From Phaeocystidibacter sp965659725 (GTDB lineage Bacteria > Bacteroidota > Bacteroidia > Flavobacteriales > Schleiferiaceae): a DNA stretch of 64,000 nucleotides. A program made the translations under genes and the position numbers. The stretch spans positions 1 through 64,000 of the forward strand of contig CBFHXG010000008.1 in assembly GCA_965659725.1 (NCBI GenBank), given 5' to 3'. Below, one piece after another: positions 9,127 to 17,611 of this stretch. Position 1 is the first letter of the stretch; each line of letters starts with the position of its first letter. The notes under the pieces were generated by a model. It was not told the origin of the DNA. It saw only the letters and a program-made list of their open reading frames with translations, and searched no databases.

Positions 9127-9552
9127 ATGGAAATCCTTGCAAATCCAAAACTCGAGAAAGCTGTATTTATATCATTGGTTGCATTTGCTGCCATAGTTTC
9201 TGTGTTAGGCTACTTTGTGTTTGATACGTTGTGGATACTTTGGTTATCGTTGATCGGAATTCCTCTTGTTTATATCGTTCTTCGGTTTACCCTCTTGCGA
9301 TTGCGAGCTATCGAGCTCAATGAGAAAAGAGGCTTTCTCATCCTTAAATACCGAAATCAAGCTCAGAATAGGCACATTGCTATTCGTGATGCACGCATGG
9401 AGATCATTATCCGCATAAATGGAAACGACCAAGAAAGGGAGCACTTTCACATTTTCGAAAAAGACAAACGCGTAGCCGCTGTTATCCCCGGACTATCGGG
9501 CTTTACACCGGACGACTTGAAGGGATTGCACGCGAGGTTGAGGGAGGTTTGA
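9127..9552 (+). CDS. Hypothetical two-TM membrane protein
   Basis: A 141-residue protein that I do not recognise. Two adjacent hydrophobic helices occupy about residues 13-33 and 35-55 (FISLVAFAAIVSVLGYF and ILWLSLIGIPLVYIVL). A soluble C-terminal part of about 85 residues is rich in beta-strand-forming residues and could be a PH-like domain, as in small bacterial membrane proteins of the YdbS/bPH type, though I see no decisive motif. It is flanked on both sides by copies of the same dispersed repeat: R1 ends about 50 bases before its start and R2 begins right after its stop. Codon use is like that of the neighbours. Confidence 0.6.
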   Translation: MEILANPKLEKAVFISLVAFAAIVSVLGYFVFDTLWILWLSLIGIPLVYIVLRFTLLRLRAIELNEKRGFLILKYRNQAQNRHIAIRDARMEIIIRINGNDQEREHFHIFEKDKRVAAVIPGLSGFTPDDLKGLHARLREV

Positions 9553-9770
9553 TAAGTTTCATGGGTTTGAGGAAAACGTTGATATATTAATCCGTTTCTA
9601 CGTTGATCCGTTGTTCATGTGATCCCTTCCCATTGGGGAAATCAACGAGCCAGCCTTTGAACCCTGTAGCCTCGGAGCCTTTCCCGACGATCAGCTTTAG
9701 CTGATATCGGGATGCCGACCGGTAGCGTCGGCAGGAGCCTCGGAGCCGTGGGGCCCGGGTGTCTTGGAGC
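9553..9770. repeat. Dispersed intergenic repeat, copy R2
   Basis: Begins directly after the stop of the membrane protein gene and runs into the 3' end of the antiporter gene. In order it shows GGGTTTGAGGAAAACGTT, a CCGTTTCTACGTTGATCCG segment, TGTGATCCCTTCC, ATCAACGAGC and GGAGCC units. Then come the twin hairpins at 9683-9711 (CCCGA ... CGGG with a perfect TCAGCT/AGCTGA core) and 9713-9733 (TGCCGAC/GTCGGCA). The same order is seen in copies R1 and R3. The stop codon of the antiporter lies inside the first hairpin. Confidence 0.8.
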
Positions 9771-11196
9771 CCTGTTGCCCTTCCCTTCTCACCTTCGCAA
9801 TGATTCTATTCAACACCGGTGGTGTGATCAAGGTGGTTAAAATGACTACCAAAATGATGATGGCAAAGAGGCTATCGTTCAGCACGCCCGTGGATTTACC
9901 GATGGAGGCGAAGATGATGCCTACTTCACCACGTGGAACAAGCCCAACGCCAACCATCCAACTGTTGTAACCCCTCCGAGTGGCAAATCCTGCAATGATC
10001 TTCCCAATGATCGCTACCGCCGTGATCGCCAGTCCAACGAGCACGATATTCCAATCCAAGAAGGCCGTAACATCCACTTGAAAGCCCATCATTACGAAGA
10101 AGATAGGAGCAAAGATCTCCTCGATAGGACTCACCAAGTCTTCAATGTCCTGGTGAGGTAAGCGAACATCATCAAAGTATTTTTCCTGAATGACCATCCC
10201 GGCAGCAAATGCACCTACAATGGTTGCCAGACCGATCTCATCTGCAAACCATGCCAATAACATCAACAAGGAGATAGGGACGAATAAGAAGGTGTTGTGG
10301 CCCGCGACAATGGAGAATTTCTTGATGGTCTTGCGGATCAAGTATTTTTCAAAAAGGTAGATGATCGCCAAGAAACCAATGGCCTTTCCTAATATCATGA
10401 AGAGTTCACTCCATTGGAATATACCAGAGGTTACCAGTCCGGTTACTACCGCCAATAGGATCAATCCTAAGATATCGTCCAATACGGCCACACCCAATAT
10501 CAGTTTCGATTCCTTTAGGTCAAGGACATGACCATCCTTCAATACCCTCGCCGTGATTCCGATTGAGGTAGCCCCTAAAGTGGCACCCACAAAAATGGCA
10601 GTGTTGTTTGATTCTTCCGGAAGGAGGAAGAGAGTGATCAGATATCCCAAGATAAAGGGAGCGACCACTCCCAATACGGCCACGATGAGTGCCGGCCTAC
10701 CCATCCGTATCATCTCGGTGGTCTTTGTCTCCAATCCTACCATGAATAAGAGCAAGATCACCCCAAAAGAGGAGAAGAGTAGGGCATACCTGGCGTGCAG
10801 GGTAATGGTACGGTGATCACTGTTTAGGAGCGTGTTGCCTAGTTTTTCTTCAATATCAGGACGCAGACCTAGCTCAGGTAAGTGATGCTCCACCGAGTGT
10901 TCCCAGCTATCCGTCTGCTCCTGTGTTTCAATGATGTGCTCGATCTCCGGCAAATGCCGAATGGCGATGGTCACCGGATCGTTCATTTGATAGAGAATGG
11001 TGCCCACCAGGATACCGAGTATCAATTCACCCAATACAGGTGGCTGATTTAGCTTCTTTGCAACAAAGCCACCAACGGCAGCCCCCACGAGCAAAAAGAA
11101 GATGGCTAGGAACTCATTGGCGTAGGGATCTCCCCCTGAAGCATTGACAATGGTGGATGAGAGCAGAAGCAGACTGGCTAGTAGGTACTTAAACAT
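9697..11196 (-). CDS. Kef-type (CPA2) cation/proton antiporter
   Basis: A 499-residue polytopic membrane protein with a signal-like first helix and about 12-13 hydrophobic segments. It has CPA2 features: QPPVLGELILGILVG at the start, LLLFMVGLETK, GATLGATSIGITARVLKD and the paired acidic GVAVLDDILGLILLAVV that marks the ion-binding site in this family. A later VPRGEVGIIFA is also typical. It would exchange Na+ or K+ for protons; there is no C-terminal RCK/TrkA-N domain, so it resembles NapA-like exchangers rather than KefC. The last 25-30 residues (ending ADATGRHPDIS) are encoded by the dispersed repeat R2, so the original C-terminus has probably been replaced or extended. The hydrophilic insert at residues 75-130 lies between the first helices. 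Confidence 0.88.
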   Translation of the reverse strand: MFKYLLASLLLLSSTIVNASGGDPYANEFLAIFFLLVGAAVGGFVAKKLNQPPVLGELILGILVGTILYQMNDPVTIAIRHLPEIEHIIETQEQTDSWEHSVEHHLPELGLRPDIEEKLGNTLLNSDHRTITLHARYALLFSSFGVILLLFMVGLETKTTEMIRMGRPALIVAVLGVVAPFILGYLITLFLLPEESNNTAIFVGATLGATSIGITARVLKDGHVLDLKESKLILGVAVLDDILGLILLAVVTGLVTSGIFQWSELFMILGKAIGFLAIIYLFEKYLIRKTIKKFSIVAGHNTFLFVPISLLMLLAWFADEIGLATIVGAFAAGMVIQEKYFDDVRLPHQDIEDLVSPIEEIFAPIFFVMMGFQVDVTAFLDWNIVLVGLAITAVAIIGKIIAGFATRRGYNSWMVGVGLVPRGEVGIIFASIGKSTGVLNDSLFAIIILVVILTTLITPPVLNRIIAKVRREGQQGSKTPGPHGSEAPADATGRHPDIS

Positions 11197-11270
11197 CGTT
11201 CATGCGTTTAAGGTGAAAGAACGATTAAAGGTAACCCCTGCTATCAGAAAAAAACCTGATGAATGTCAGG

Positions 11271-11302
11271 CAAAAAAAAATCCCGACCACTAGGGCCGGG
11301 AT
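11271..11302 (-). terminator. Terminator of trxA
   Basis: On the minus strand an ATCCCG/CGGGAT stem with internal GGCC pairing is followed by a run of eight or nine T residues. It starts 26 bases beyond the trxA stop codon. Confidence 0.85.
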
Positions 11303-11327
11303 CCTATATCCTCAATGGGAACTATGA

Positions 11328-11645
11328 TTACATAGCAGCGTCGAGCTTACCCGCAAGTACGTGCTTAGGAGCAACACCAACTTGCTTGTCAACAATCTCA
11401 CCACCCTTGAAAACAAGGAGAGTAGGAATGTTGCGAATGCCATATTCCATAGCGATGCTCTGGTGTTCGTCTACGTTCAACTTGCCAATAACCGCTTTTC
11501 CGTCGTATTCGCCTGATAGTTCTTCAACTACCGGTCCTACCATGCGGCATGGTCCACACCACTCCGCCCAGAAATCGACCAATACTGGCTTGTCTGATTC
11601 GAGTACCGTTGACTTGAAGTTATCAGCAGTGAGTTCTAGTGCCAT
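11328..11645 (-). CDS. trxA: Thioredoxin
   Basis: A 105-residue single-domain thioredoxin of standard length. The redox site is WCGPC with Cys30 and Cys33. The buried Asp of VDFWAEW and the cis-proline loop NIPTLLVFKGG are also present, as are conserved KLNVDEH residues. It would be reduced by thioredoxin reductase and supply electrons to enzymes such as ribonucleotide reductase and methionine sulfoxide reductase (an MsrB is encoded further along). It is followed by its own strong terminator. The 140-base gap on the upstream side, before the TrmH stop, probably contains its promoter. Confidence 0.95.
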   Translation of the reverse strand: MALELTADNFKSTVLESDKPVLVDFWAEWCGPCRMVGPVVEELSGEYDGKAVIGKLNVDEHQSIAMEYGIRNIPTLLVFKGGEIVDKQVGVAPKHVLAGKLDAAM

Positions 11646-11787
11646 TTTGTAATTCTTATGATGAGCTTTCAGTTAATTTTGCCGCGCAAGTTACACTATT
11701 CTGTTTTGTTGCTCGACTTAATAGATGACGAAATTACGGCCAATCCCTTACGCACGAAAAGGCATCATATTGATTTATGCAATCTTG

Positions 11788-12501
11788 CTATTTACCGCAG
11801 TTATGAAGTTCTAGTTCGGGAAGTATGCCGGATAGATCCACATCTCCGTTTTCTCGAACCCACTTCTCATAGACCTTTGCGCCACTTCGCGCACTGCGAA
11901 TAGCCCAGCGTAGACGGATCAAGTGTTTCTCATCTTCGCTGAGGTAAGCTATGGTTTTAGCTTCTTCCATCTGCCACCTCAACGCACTGAATACCATGCC
12001 CACAGATACACTCAAGTTATAGCTCTCAACAAATCCATACATCGGGATCTGAAGATAATCATCAGCTATTTCCACGGCCTCTTCTGATATTCCGTTGAAT
12101 TCGTTACCAAAAACGACCGCAAGGGGTTTGTCCGTAGGTAGCTCTCGATGGGTTTTGCCCTGTTCATGTGGAGAAGTAACCGCAATATGATAGCCTCTTG
12201 ACTTCAATGATCGCAGCGTATCAACCATGCTCTCGGACTTGCGAAGGTCTAACCATTTATCCGAATTCTTACTGATCTCCGACTTGAGTTTGACCTTCCA
12301 ATTCTTCTCCACCATATGTACCTCATGAAAGCCCAACGCATCCAAGGTGCGCAATACAGCTGATGCGTTCTGTTCCTTGGCAGTGTCTTCCAAGACAGCC
12401 ACGGCCGATCTAGTTCTTTGGGATAAGACTTCCTCAAACCGCGCTTTGCGTGACTCGGTGAGGAATTCGAGCATAAACCGACTATGTTCTTCGATGTTCA
12501 T
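11788..12501 (-). CDS. trmH: tRNA (guanosine-2'-O)-methyltransferase TrmH (SpoU family)
   Basis: A 237-residue SPOUT methyltransferase. The three SpoU motifs are visible: a first motif near residue 40 (EDTAKEQNASAVLRT, where N and R are conserved), VVFGNEFNGIS (motif 2) and the knot-forming IPMYGFVESYNLSVSVG (motif 3). The long N-terminal segment and the C-terminal extension after motif 3 match TrmH, which methylates the ribose of G18 in the D-loop of tRNA, rather than RlmB, which has a different N-terminal domain. It lies 23 bases downstream of the CHU_C protein gene on the same strand. The exact tRNA target set is unknown. Confidence 0.85.
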   Translation of the reverse strand: MNIEEHSRFMLEFLTESRKARFEEVLSQRTRSAVAVLEDTAKEQNASAVLRTLDALGFHEVHMVEKNWKVKLKSEISKNSDKWLDLRKSESMVDTLRSLKSRGYHIAVTSPHEQGKTHRELPTDKPLAVVFGNEFNGISEEAVEIADDYLQIPMYGFVESYNLSVSVGMVFSALRWQMEEAKTIAYLSEDEKHLIRLRWAIRSARSGAKVYEKWVRENGDVDLSGILPELELHNCGK

Positions 12502-12524
12502 GCCGCAAAATAAGAAGCGGAAAT

Positions 12525-13724
12525 TTAACGGAGAACGGTGATCTCACTTACGCGATCGATCCATTCTCTTTCACCAAAAAGCTCATAGGTCATGCGAATC
12601 CGTGTTACGTACGTTCCCGCTTGAACGCTCTCATCCGGCTTCCAGGCTTCATTGATATCGCTCGATCGAAACATAAGGTTACCCATACGGTCGAATATAT
12701 CTACCCGATACTCAAGCACATCACATTCAAATTGAGGCTTCCATTCATCGTTCAGGCCATCATGGTTCGGACTAAAGGCCGATGGAAGGTAAACAGGGCA
12801 TCGCCTGCAGTTCACCACCGTAACTTCGATCTCTTCGGTACGCGGACAACCGCCGTATTGATAGGTAAGGCTATACATTCCAATTCCGTCGATCGTTCGG
12901 GATGTGTCCGTTGTTCCATCTTCCCAGACTCCATTTAAGTTGGAGGGTAAGGTGAGGGTTATTTCTTCATCGGGACAGATCTCAGCCTCATCGGGAAGCA
13001 CTCGGAAATCTTCATCATACGGAATGAGAATGATGTCATCGATCAAGTAGTAGGACCATGAGAAAGGAGAGTTGGGGTCGGCGCCAGGGTTTGCGAGGAT
13101 ATTTGGAGTGCCTGAATTGGGTCTAAAGTTTCCTAAGATCAATATTCTCTCGTCGCCCCTGGCCTCAAACCTTATGCAGACTTGAACCCATCCACCTAGG
13201 TATGAAATGAGCTCGGAGTTGTACATAGCACGTGAATCTTCAATGACGAACAAGTTGTTGATGTTCAGTTCATCCAGGTTATTGACGAACAGTACTCCCG
13301 GTCCTTGGGTCGTTCGCGTCATGCCCAGTTGGTCGTAGACCCCTCTTACCCAATACGATACCTGGTAGATTTGACCCGCGACCAAAGGTTGTGTCAATGG
13401 GGTATTGGGGTATCCTCTTGACTCATGAGGCACGTCCGTTGACGCCGGAGTTCCGTATACTGGAATACCGACGGTACCTTGTCCTGTTCTTGGATTTTGA
13501 GAACCAGAGGTAGGGTCTTGTGAGCAGTCACCGTAGAATTGGGTTAGCCCATCTTGCCAATAACCAGCGGCAGAAATGGTATCCCAAGGTTGCGCATTCG
13601 TTCCTAAGTTCCAACCGGGATTGGAACAATTGGTTGGTTCAAATCCGCCATTGGGAATGAGGTTTTGGGCTTGTATGCTGATGCAACAGGCACATGCGAA
13701 GTAGGTTAGAAGTAGTTTCATCAT
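12525..13724 (-). CDS. Secreted CHU_C (T9SS type B) protein, paralog 1
   Basis: A 399-residue secreted protein with a signal peptide (residues 1-19, ending SIQAQ). Residues 20-240 look like a jelly-roll carbohydrate-binding-type domain: an NGGFEP start, a YWVRG strand, WVQVCIRFEARG and a final YYLIDDI. Next comes a beta-sandwich piece with VWEDGTTDTSRTI. The C-terminus is the gliding-motility-associated CHU_C domain: YLPSAFSPNHDGLNDEW, FDRMGN and GTYV, which acts as a type B T9SS export signal. The next gene upstream is a paralog of identical layout, so the pair arose by tandem duplication. Ligand and role are unknown. Confidence 0.85.
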   Translation of the reverse strand: MMKLLLTYFACACCISIQAQNLIPNGGFEPTNCSNPGWNLGTNAQPWDTISAAGYWQDGLTQFYGDCSQDPTSGSQNPRTGQGTVGIPVYGTPASTDVPHESRGYPNTPLTQPLVAGQIYQVSYWVRGVYDQLGMTRTTQGPGVLFVNNLDELNINNLFVIEDSRAMYNSELISYLGGWVQVCIRFEARGDERILILGNFRPNSGTPNILANPGADPNSPFSWSYYLIDDIILIPYDEDFRVLPDEAEICPDEEITLTLPSNLNGVWEDGTTDTSRTIDGIGMYSLTYQYGGCPRTEEIEVTVVNCRRCPVYLPSAFSPNHDGLNDEWKPQFECDVLEYRVDIFDRMGNLMFRSSDINEAWKPDESVQAGTYVTRIRMTYELFGEREWIDRVSEITVLR

Positions 13725-13855
13725 AGTTGTGTTACTTCTATTACGCAGCAGCTGCCGATAGGGTAGGGGGAAATTAGTAAAAGATCACTAAGCGGAGTTC
13801 ACGGGGCAGACCTATTTATTCGTAGTATCCTTATATCGGAATAAACCATTAGCGA

Positions 13856-15016
13856 TTAAGGAAGTATCGTTACCTCTTCCGTTCTATCCAAGATGGTCCT
13901 ATCGCCAAATAGTTCATAGGTCAGTCGAATTCTCGCCACATACGTTCCCTGTGGCACATCGCCACGAGGCGACCATGTATCATTCTCATCAAAAGTTTGA
14001 AATACCTTGTTTCCAATGCGGTCGTAAACCTCTAATCGATATTCGATCACATCACAATCAAACTTGGGTGCCCATTCATCATTGGTTCCATCTCCATTTG
14101 GAGTAAAAGCCGTTGGGATATACAAAGCACATCGTGTGCAGTTCACTTCTACTACTTCTACTTCATCCACTCTAAAGCAGATACCGTCTTGATATCCATA
14201 GCTGTACGTGCCTGGTTCGGTGATGGTTCGTTCAAGTTCTGTAGATCCATCTTCCCAAACACCAAACAGACCATCTGGAACGGTGAGGGTAAGCTCGCCG
14301 TCTGGGCATATTTGTTCTTGGGAGTTTAGTACCGGCTCATCGACCTCTTCTACCACCAAGTTGTCAACTAGGTAATATCCAAAAGTAGGATTGCCTCCGC
14401 CTGTCATATCAACGGCAATAACATTGGCATCTATCCTAAAGGTCCCGATGGCTACATAGCGTTCATAACCACTAGCTACGAAGTTCAAACACACCTGTGT
14501 CCATCCATTCCTGTCGGTGATCGTTTCAATGGGGTGAAGAGCAGAGTCGGAGTCATATCCAAACGAGCCGTCTTGTAATGCTCGGAAGTCGCCCACGTTT
14601 TCGAAGAAAAGTACATCAGGACCATTGATTCCGGCATTTATCAAAAATTGATTGACCAATACTGGATGTACCCAGTAGGATACGCGGTAGCGCTGACCTG
14701 CCTCCAGAGGTTGAACAAGTCGGCCTAAAGCGTAATCCCTTCTGTAGGCCACATTTCCTTGACCATACGCAGTTAAGCCGATGTAGCCATCGCCTTCTTG
14801 GGGAGCTACGTTGTTATTGGTGGTAGGTGATCCAGCGAAACTGCATGGTCCGAAGTGAGCTACATTCGTATTTGGGTCGATCCAAGGTGGACTGATCTCG
14901 AAAAGGGATTGACCAGCACTCGGGCAATCGGTTGGTTCAAATCCTCCATTCTCTACCAGATTTTGAGCCACTGATAGGAACGGGATAAAGGACAGTATGA
15001 GAATGAGTCTCTTCAT
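13856..15016 (-). CDS. Secreted CHU_C (T9SS type B) protein, paralog 2
   Basis: A 386-residue secreted protein; the ATG at 15016 is chosen because it places a clean signal peptide (MKRLILILSFIPFLSVAQ) at the N-terminus, while the longer frame starts 18 residues upstream without such character. Domain order equals that of the gene 130 bases downstream: an NGGFEPTDCP start, a jelly-roll with YWVHPV and WTQVCLNFVASG, a strand with VWEDGSTELERTI, and a CHU_C tail with YIPTAFTPNGDGTNDEW. The two copies have diverged considerably outside the motifs. Both should be exported by T9SS and attached to the cell surface. Confidence 0.85.
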   Translation of the reverse strand: MKRLILILSFIPFLSVAQNLVENGGFEPTDCPSAGQSLFEISPPWIDPNTNVAHFGPCSFAGSPTTNNNVAPQEGDGYIGLTAYGQGNVAYRRDYALGRLVQPLEAGQRYRVSYWVHPVLVNQFLINAGINGPDVLFFENVGDFRALQDGSFGYDSDSALHPIETITDRNGWTQVCLNFVASGYERYVAIGTFRIDANVIAVDMTGGGNPTFGYYLVDNLVVEEVDEPVLNSQEQICPDGELTLTVPDGLFGVWEDGSTELERTITEPGTYSYGYQDGICFRVDEVEVVEVNCTRCALYIPTAFTPNGDGTNDEWAPKFDCDVIEYRLEVYDRIGNKVFQTFDENDTWSPRGDVPQGTYVARIRLTYELFGDRTILDRTEEVTILP

Positions 15017-15149
15017 GCAGGTATTTCCTAAAATACGATTTGTAGTCTTAAGTTGGAATGTCCACATCAATAGTACGCAGAACCATGGGGATTCATTATG
15101 TAAAATGAGTGAACGGATTAAGTCAACTACTTATACAGGGTCTGTTTGA

Positions 15150-16307
15150 TTATTCGTAGATGAGGTATTTTGCTCTCAACGCACGGAAGCGCTGAAGTCC
15201 AGGTTCCCACGATGCGCGTATCTCTTCTTCACTCTTACCTGCTTCGATCTGTTCTTCAAGCTGGGGAGTTCCGGCCAATAATCTGAAATAATCCGTGAAG
15301 AATTCCTCTTGATCCGGTGCATTTCGATAGGCCTCGATCAACCAAAAGAGATAGATCTTGCCGTGTGCTTGAATATAACTTTCTCCGAAAGAACTCAAAT
15401 CCACACCATTGCACACCTCATTTTCAAACTTAGGATGTGGCGCTTGCGGAACGGAACGTGGAGTGAACGTGTGACCCAGGTCTGGAAACCAAGGTGCCCC
15501 TACCTGTTGAAAGGGATGATCCGTCCCTCTCCCAATACTCACTGGTGTTCCTTCGAACAAGCAAAGGGAAGGATACAGCATGATGGATGCTTGATTGGGC
15601 AAGTTGGGCGATGGAGCGATAGGTAATATGTACTGTGAATCATGTGTGTAATCAGCGCATACAACGATCTTCAATCGTAGGGAATCTGCGTTGTTGATCC
15701 ACCGTTCACCAATAACCATTCGAGCATATTCGCCTACGGTCATTCCATGCGCGATCGGCACCGGATGAAGCCCCACGAACGAACTGTGTTTTGGGTCGAG
15801 AATAGGACCATCGATCAGGTTCCCATTGGGATTGGGTCGATCTAAGATGATCATCTGAACCCCGTTCTCAGCACAGGCCTCCATTACATAGGTCATGGTT
15901 GAGATGTACGTGTAAAAACGAACTCCAACATCTTGAATATCAAAAACTACAACATCAAGATCTTGAATCTCATATGGGAAGGGCTTCTTGTGGTTTCCGT
16001 ACAAACTCACGATAGGTAGACCGGTTCGTTTATCTTTTGAATCCTCAACATGTTCACCAGCCGCCGCAGCGCCTCTGAAACCGTGCTCAGGAGCAAATAC
16101 ACGAATGATGTTGATGTTGTGGTCAACTAAGAAGTCTACAAGGTGCACATCGTTAATGGTAGAGGTTTGGTTTGCCACCACACCCACTTTCTTTCCCTCG
16201 AGAAGTGGCAGATAGTCGGTTGGCCGGTTAGCTGCCGGTTGTGGCGACTGTGCCAATCCTGAAAACATGGAGAATACTAGGAAAACGAATGTAAGGGGGA
16301 ATCGCAT
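15150..16307 (-). CDS. NamZ-like exo-beta-N-acetylmuramidase (DUF1343)
   Basis: A 385-residue exported protein. A signal peptide (MRFPLTFVFLVFSMFSGLAQ) follows the ATG at 16307, which is chosen over an upstream in-frame start that would add 58 residues overlapping the divergent permease gene. Family motifs are KKVGVVANQTS, FAPEHGFRG, DIQDVGVRFYTYISTM, LDRPNPNG and GMTVGEYARM. DUF1343 proteins (NamZ, GH171) release terminal MurNAc from peptidoglycan fragments during cell-wall recycling. The gene is divergent from the LolC/E-like permease with only about 30 bases between starts, so the two promoters must overlap. Confidence 0.85.
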   Translation of the reverse strand: MRFPLTFVFLVFSMFSGLAQSPQPAANRPTDYLPLLEGKKVGVVANQTSTINDVHLVDFLVDHNINIIRVFAPEHGFRGAAAAGEHVEDSKDKRTGLPIVSLYGNHKKPFPYEIQDLDVVVFDIQDVGVRFYTYISTMTYVMEACAENGVQMIILDRPNPNGNLIDGPILDPKHSSFVGLHPVPIAHGMTVGEYARMVIGERWINNADSLRLKIVVCADYTHDSQYILPIAPSPNLPNQASIMLYPSLCLFEGTPVSIGRGTDHPFQQVGAPWFPDLGHTFTPRSVPQAPHPKFENEVCNGVDLSSFGESYIQAHGKIYLFWLIEAYRNAPDQEEFFTDYFRLLAGTPQLEEQIEAGKSEEEIRASWEPGLQRFRALRAKYLIYE

Positions 16308-16338
16308 TTGTATATCTTTAGCCTCGAAAAAGTAATTC

Positions 16339-17571
16339 ATGCGCTGGGAGTGGTTCATAGCTAATCGATTGGTTCGCTCAGAAGGTTCGAAGGATTCCAT
16401 TACGGGTCCTGTTATTACCGTTTCCATAACGGCAATCGCCCTTGGAATGGTATTGATGATCGTGGCAGTGGCTACGGGCATCGGACTTCAACAGCGGATC
16501 AAAGATAAGATTATTGGGTTCTCTGGACATATCCAGATCCAACCATATGACGCCAATATATCCTACGAAGATCAGCGCATCAATACGGATATAGAGTTCT
16601 ATCCTGACATCCAGAAGCTTGAGGGTTTTACACATATTCAGAGGACCGCTTCAAAGGCTGGTATTCTGACTTCTGAATCCGATTTTGAAGGTGTGGCATT
16701 GAAGGGTGTGGGGCCAGAGTATCGTTGGGACTTCTTCGAAGATGCCTTAGAAGAAGGCGAGATCCCTACATATGTGGATGGTGAGGAAAGTGATGGTGTG
16801 ATTATATCGCGCACAACGGCGGATAGATTGAAGATCGAACTAGGCGATGAGGTGGTCGTGTACTTCATCCGCGAAGCGCCCAAACCACCGCTAACCCGAT
16901 ACCTTTATGTGGATGGCATCTACAACACGGGTCTGGAAGAATTCGACCGATTGTATGTGTTGTGTGACCTCGACCTGATTCGTGGATTGAATGATTGGGA
17001 AGAGGACGAAGCAGGAAGGTTTGAGGTTTTTATCGATGATTTCGACGAACTCGGTCCCCAAACCACAAGGCTTCGTGAATCCTTACCTTTTCATTTGACA
17101 GCTACCTCGGTGGAGCAGGAAAACGGGCACCTCTTCAAGTGGTTGGAGCTGTTTGATGTGAACATCCTATTGATTATCGGTATCATGCTGGTGGTAGCCA
17201 CCATCAATATGATCGGGGCATTGTTGATATAGATATTAGAGCGAACCCGGATGATCGGTATCCTGAAATCCATTGGAGGTTCTGATAAAAAGATCCGACG
17301 CATATTTCTGTACCAGAGTGGCTATTTGATCCTGCGAGGATTATTCTGGGGTAACTTGATCGGTGTGGGGTTGTGTTTAGCCCAGCATTACTGGGGTTTT
17401 GTGAAGTTAGACCCCTCCACATATTACGTCTCTGAAGCACCTGTTCTCTTGGATCCATGGTTATTGTTGATCTTGAATGTGGGTACGATGGTCATTTGTT
17501 TAGCGGCCATGTTGATCCCGAGTTACATGATCATGCGTATACGACCTGCTAGGGCCTTGCGTTTTGATTGA
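16339..17571 (+). pseudogene. LolC/LolE-like ABC transporter permease interrupted by an in-frame TAG
   Basis: The reading frame runs 297 codons from 16339, meets TAG at 17230-17232 and continues open in the same frame to 17571. The joined protein would be 410 residues: TM1 near residues 25-50, a periplasmic MacB-PCD-like domain at 50-260, then three TMs with an FtsX domain. The break falls in the family's most conserved segment: ...GALLI, stop, ILERTRMIGILKSIGG, where relatives have LILERT. A single T-to-A change in a TTG leucine codon would explain it. LolC/E proteins extract outer-membrane lipoproteins with the LolD ATPase. As it stands the gene would make a protein lacking TM2-4. Sequence error is possible because everything after the stop is well conserved. 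Confidence 0.85.
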
Positions 17572-17611
17572 CATCCGTTGCAAAGCCCTTCAAATAATCT
17601 GATATTGCGGT

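Noticed and set aside
9553..9770. Insertion sequence remnant
   Set aside because: No transposase sequence in any frame; the shared modules fit a non-coding repeat family better.
16308..16481. N-terminal extension of 58 codons to the NamZ-like gene
   Set aside because: It overlaps the divergent permease start and lacks signal-peptide character, while the ATG at 16307 gives a clean signal peptide.
17230..17232. Amber codon as pyrrolysine or selenocysteine-like recoding
   Set aside because: TAG is not the selenocysteine codon, and there is no pyl gene nor any local reason for pyrrolysine in a permease. A point mutation or sequence error is simpler.
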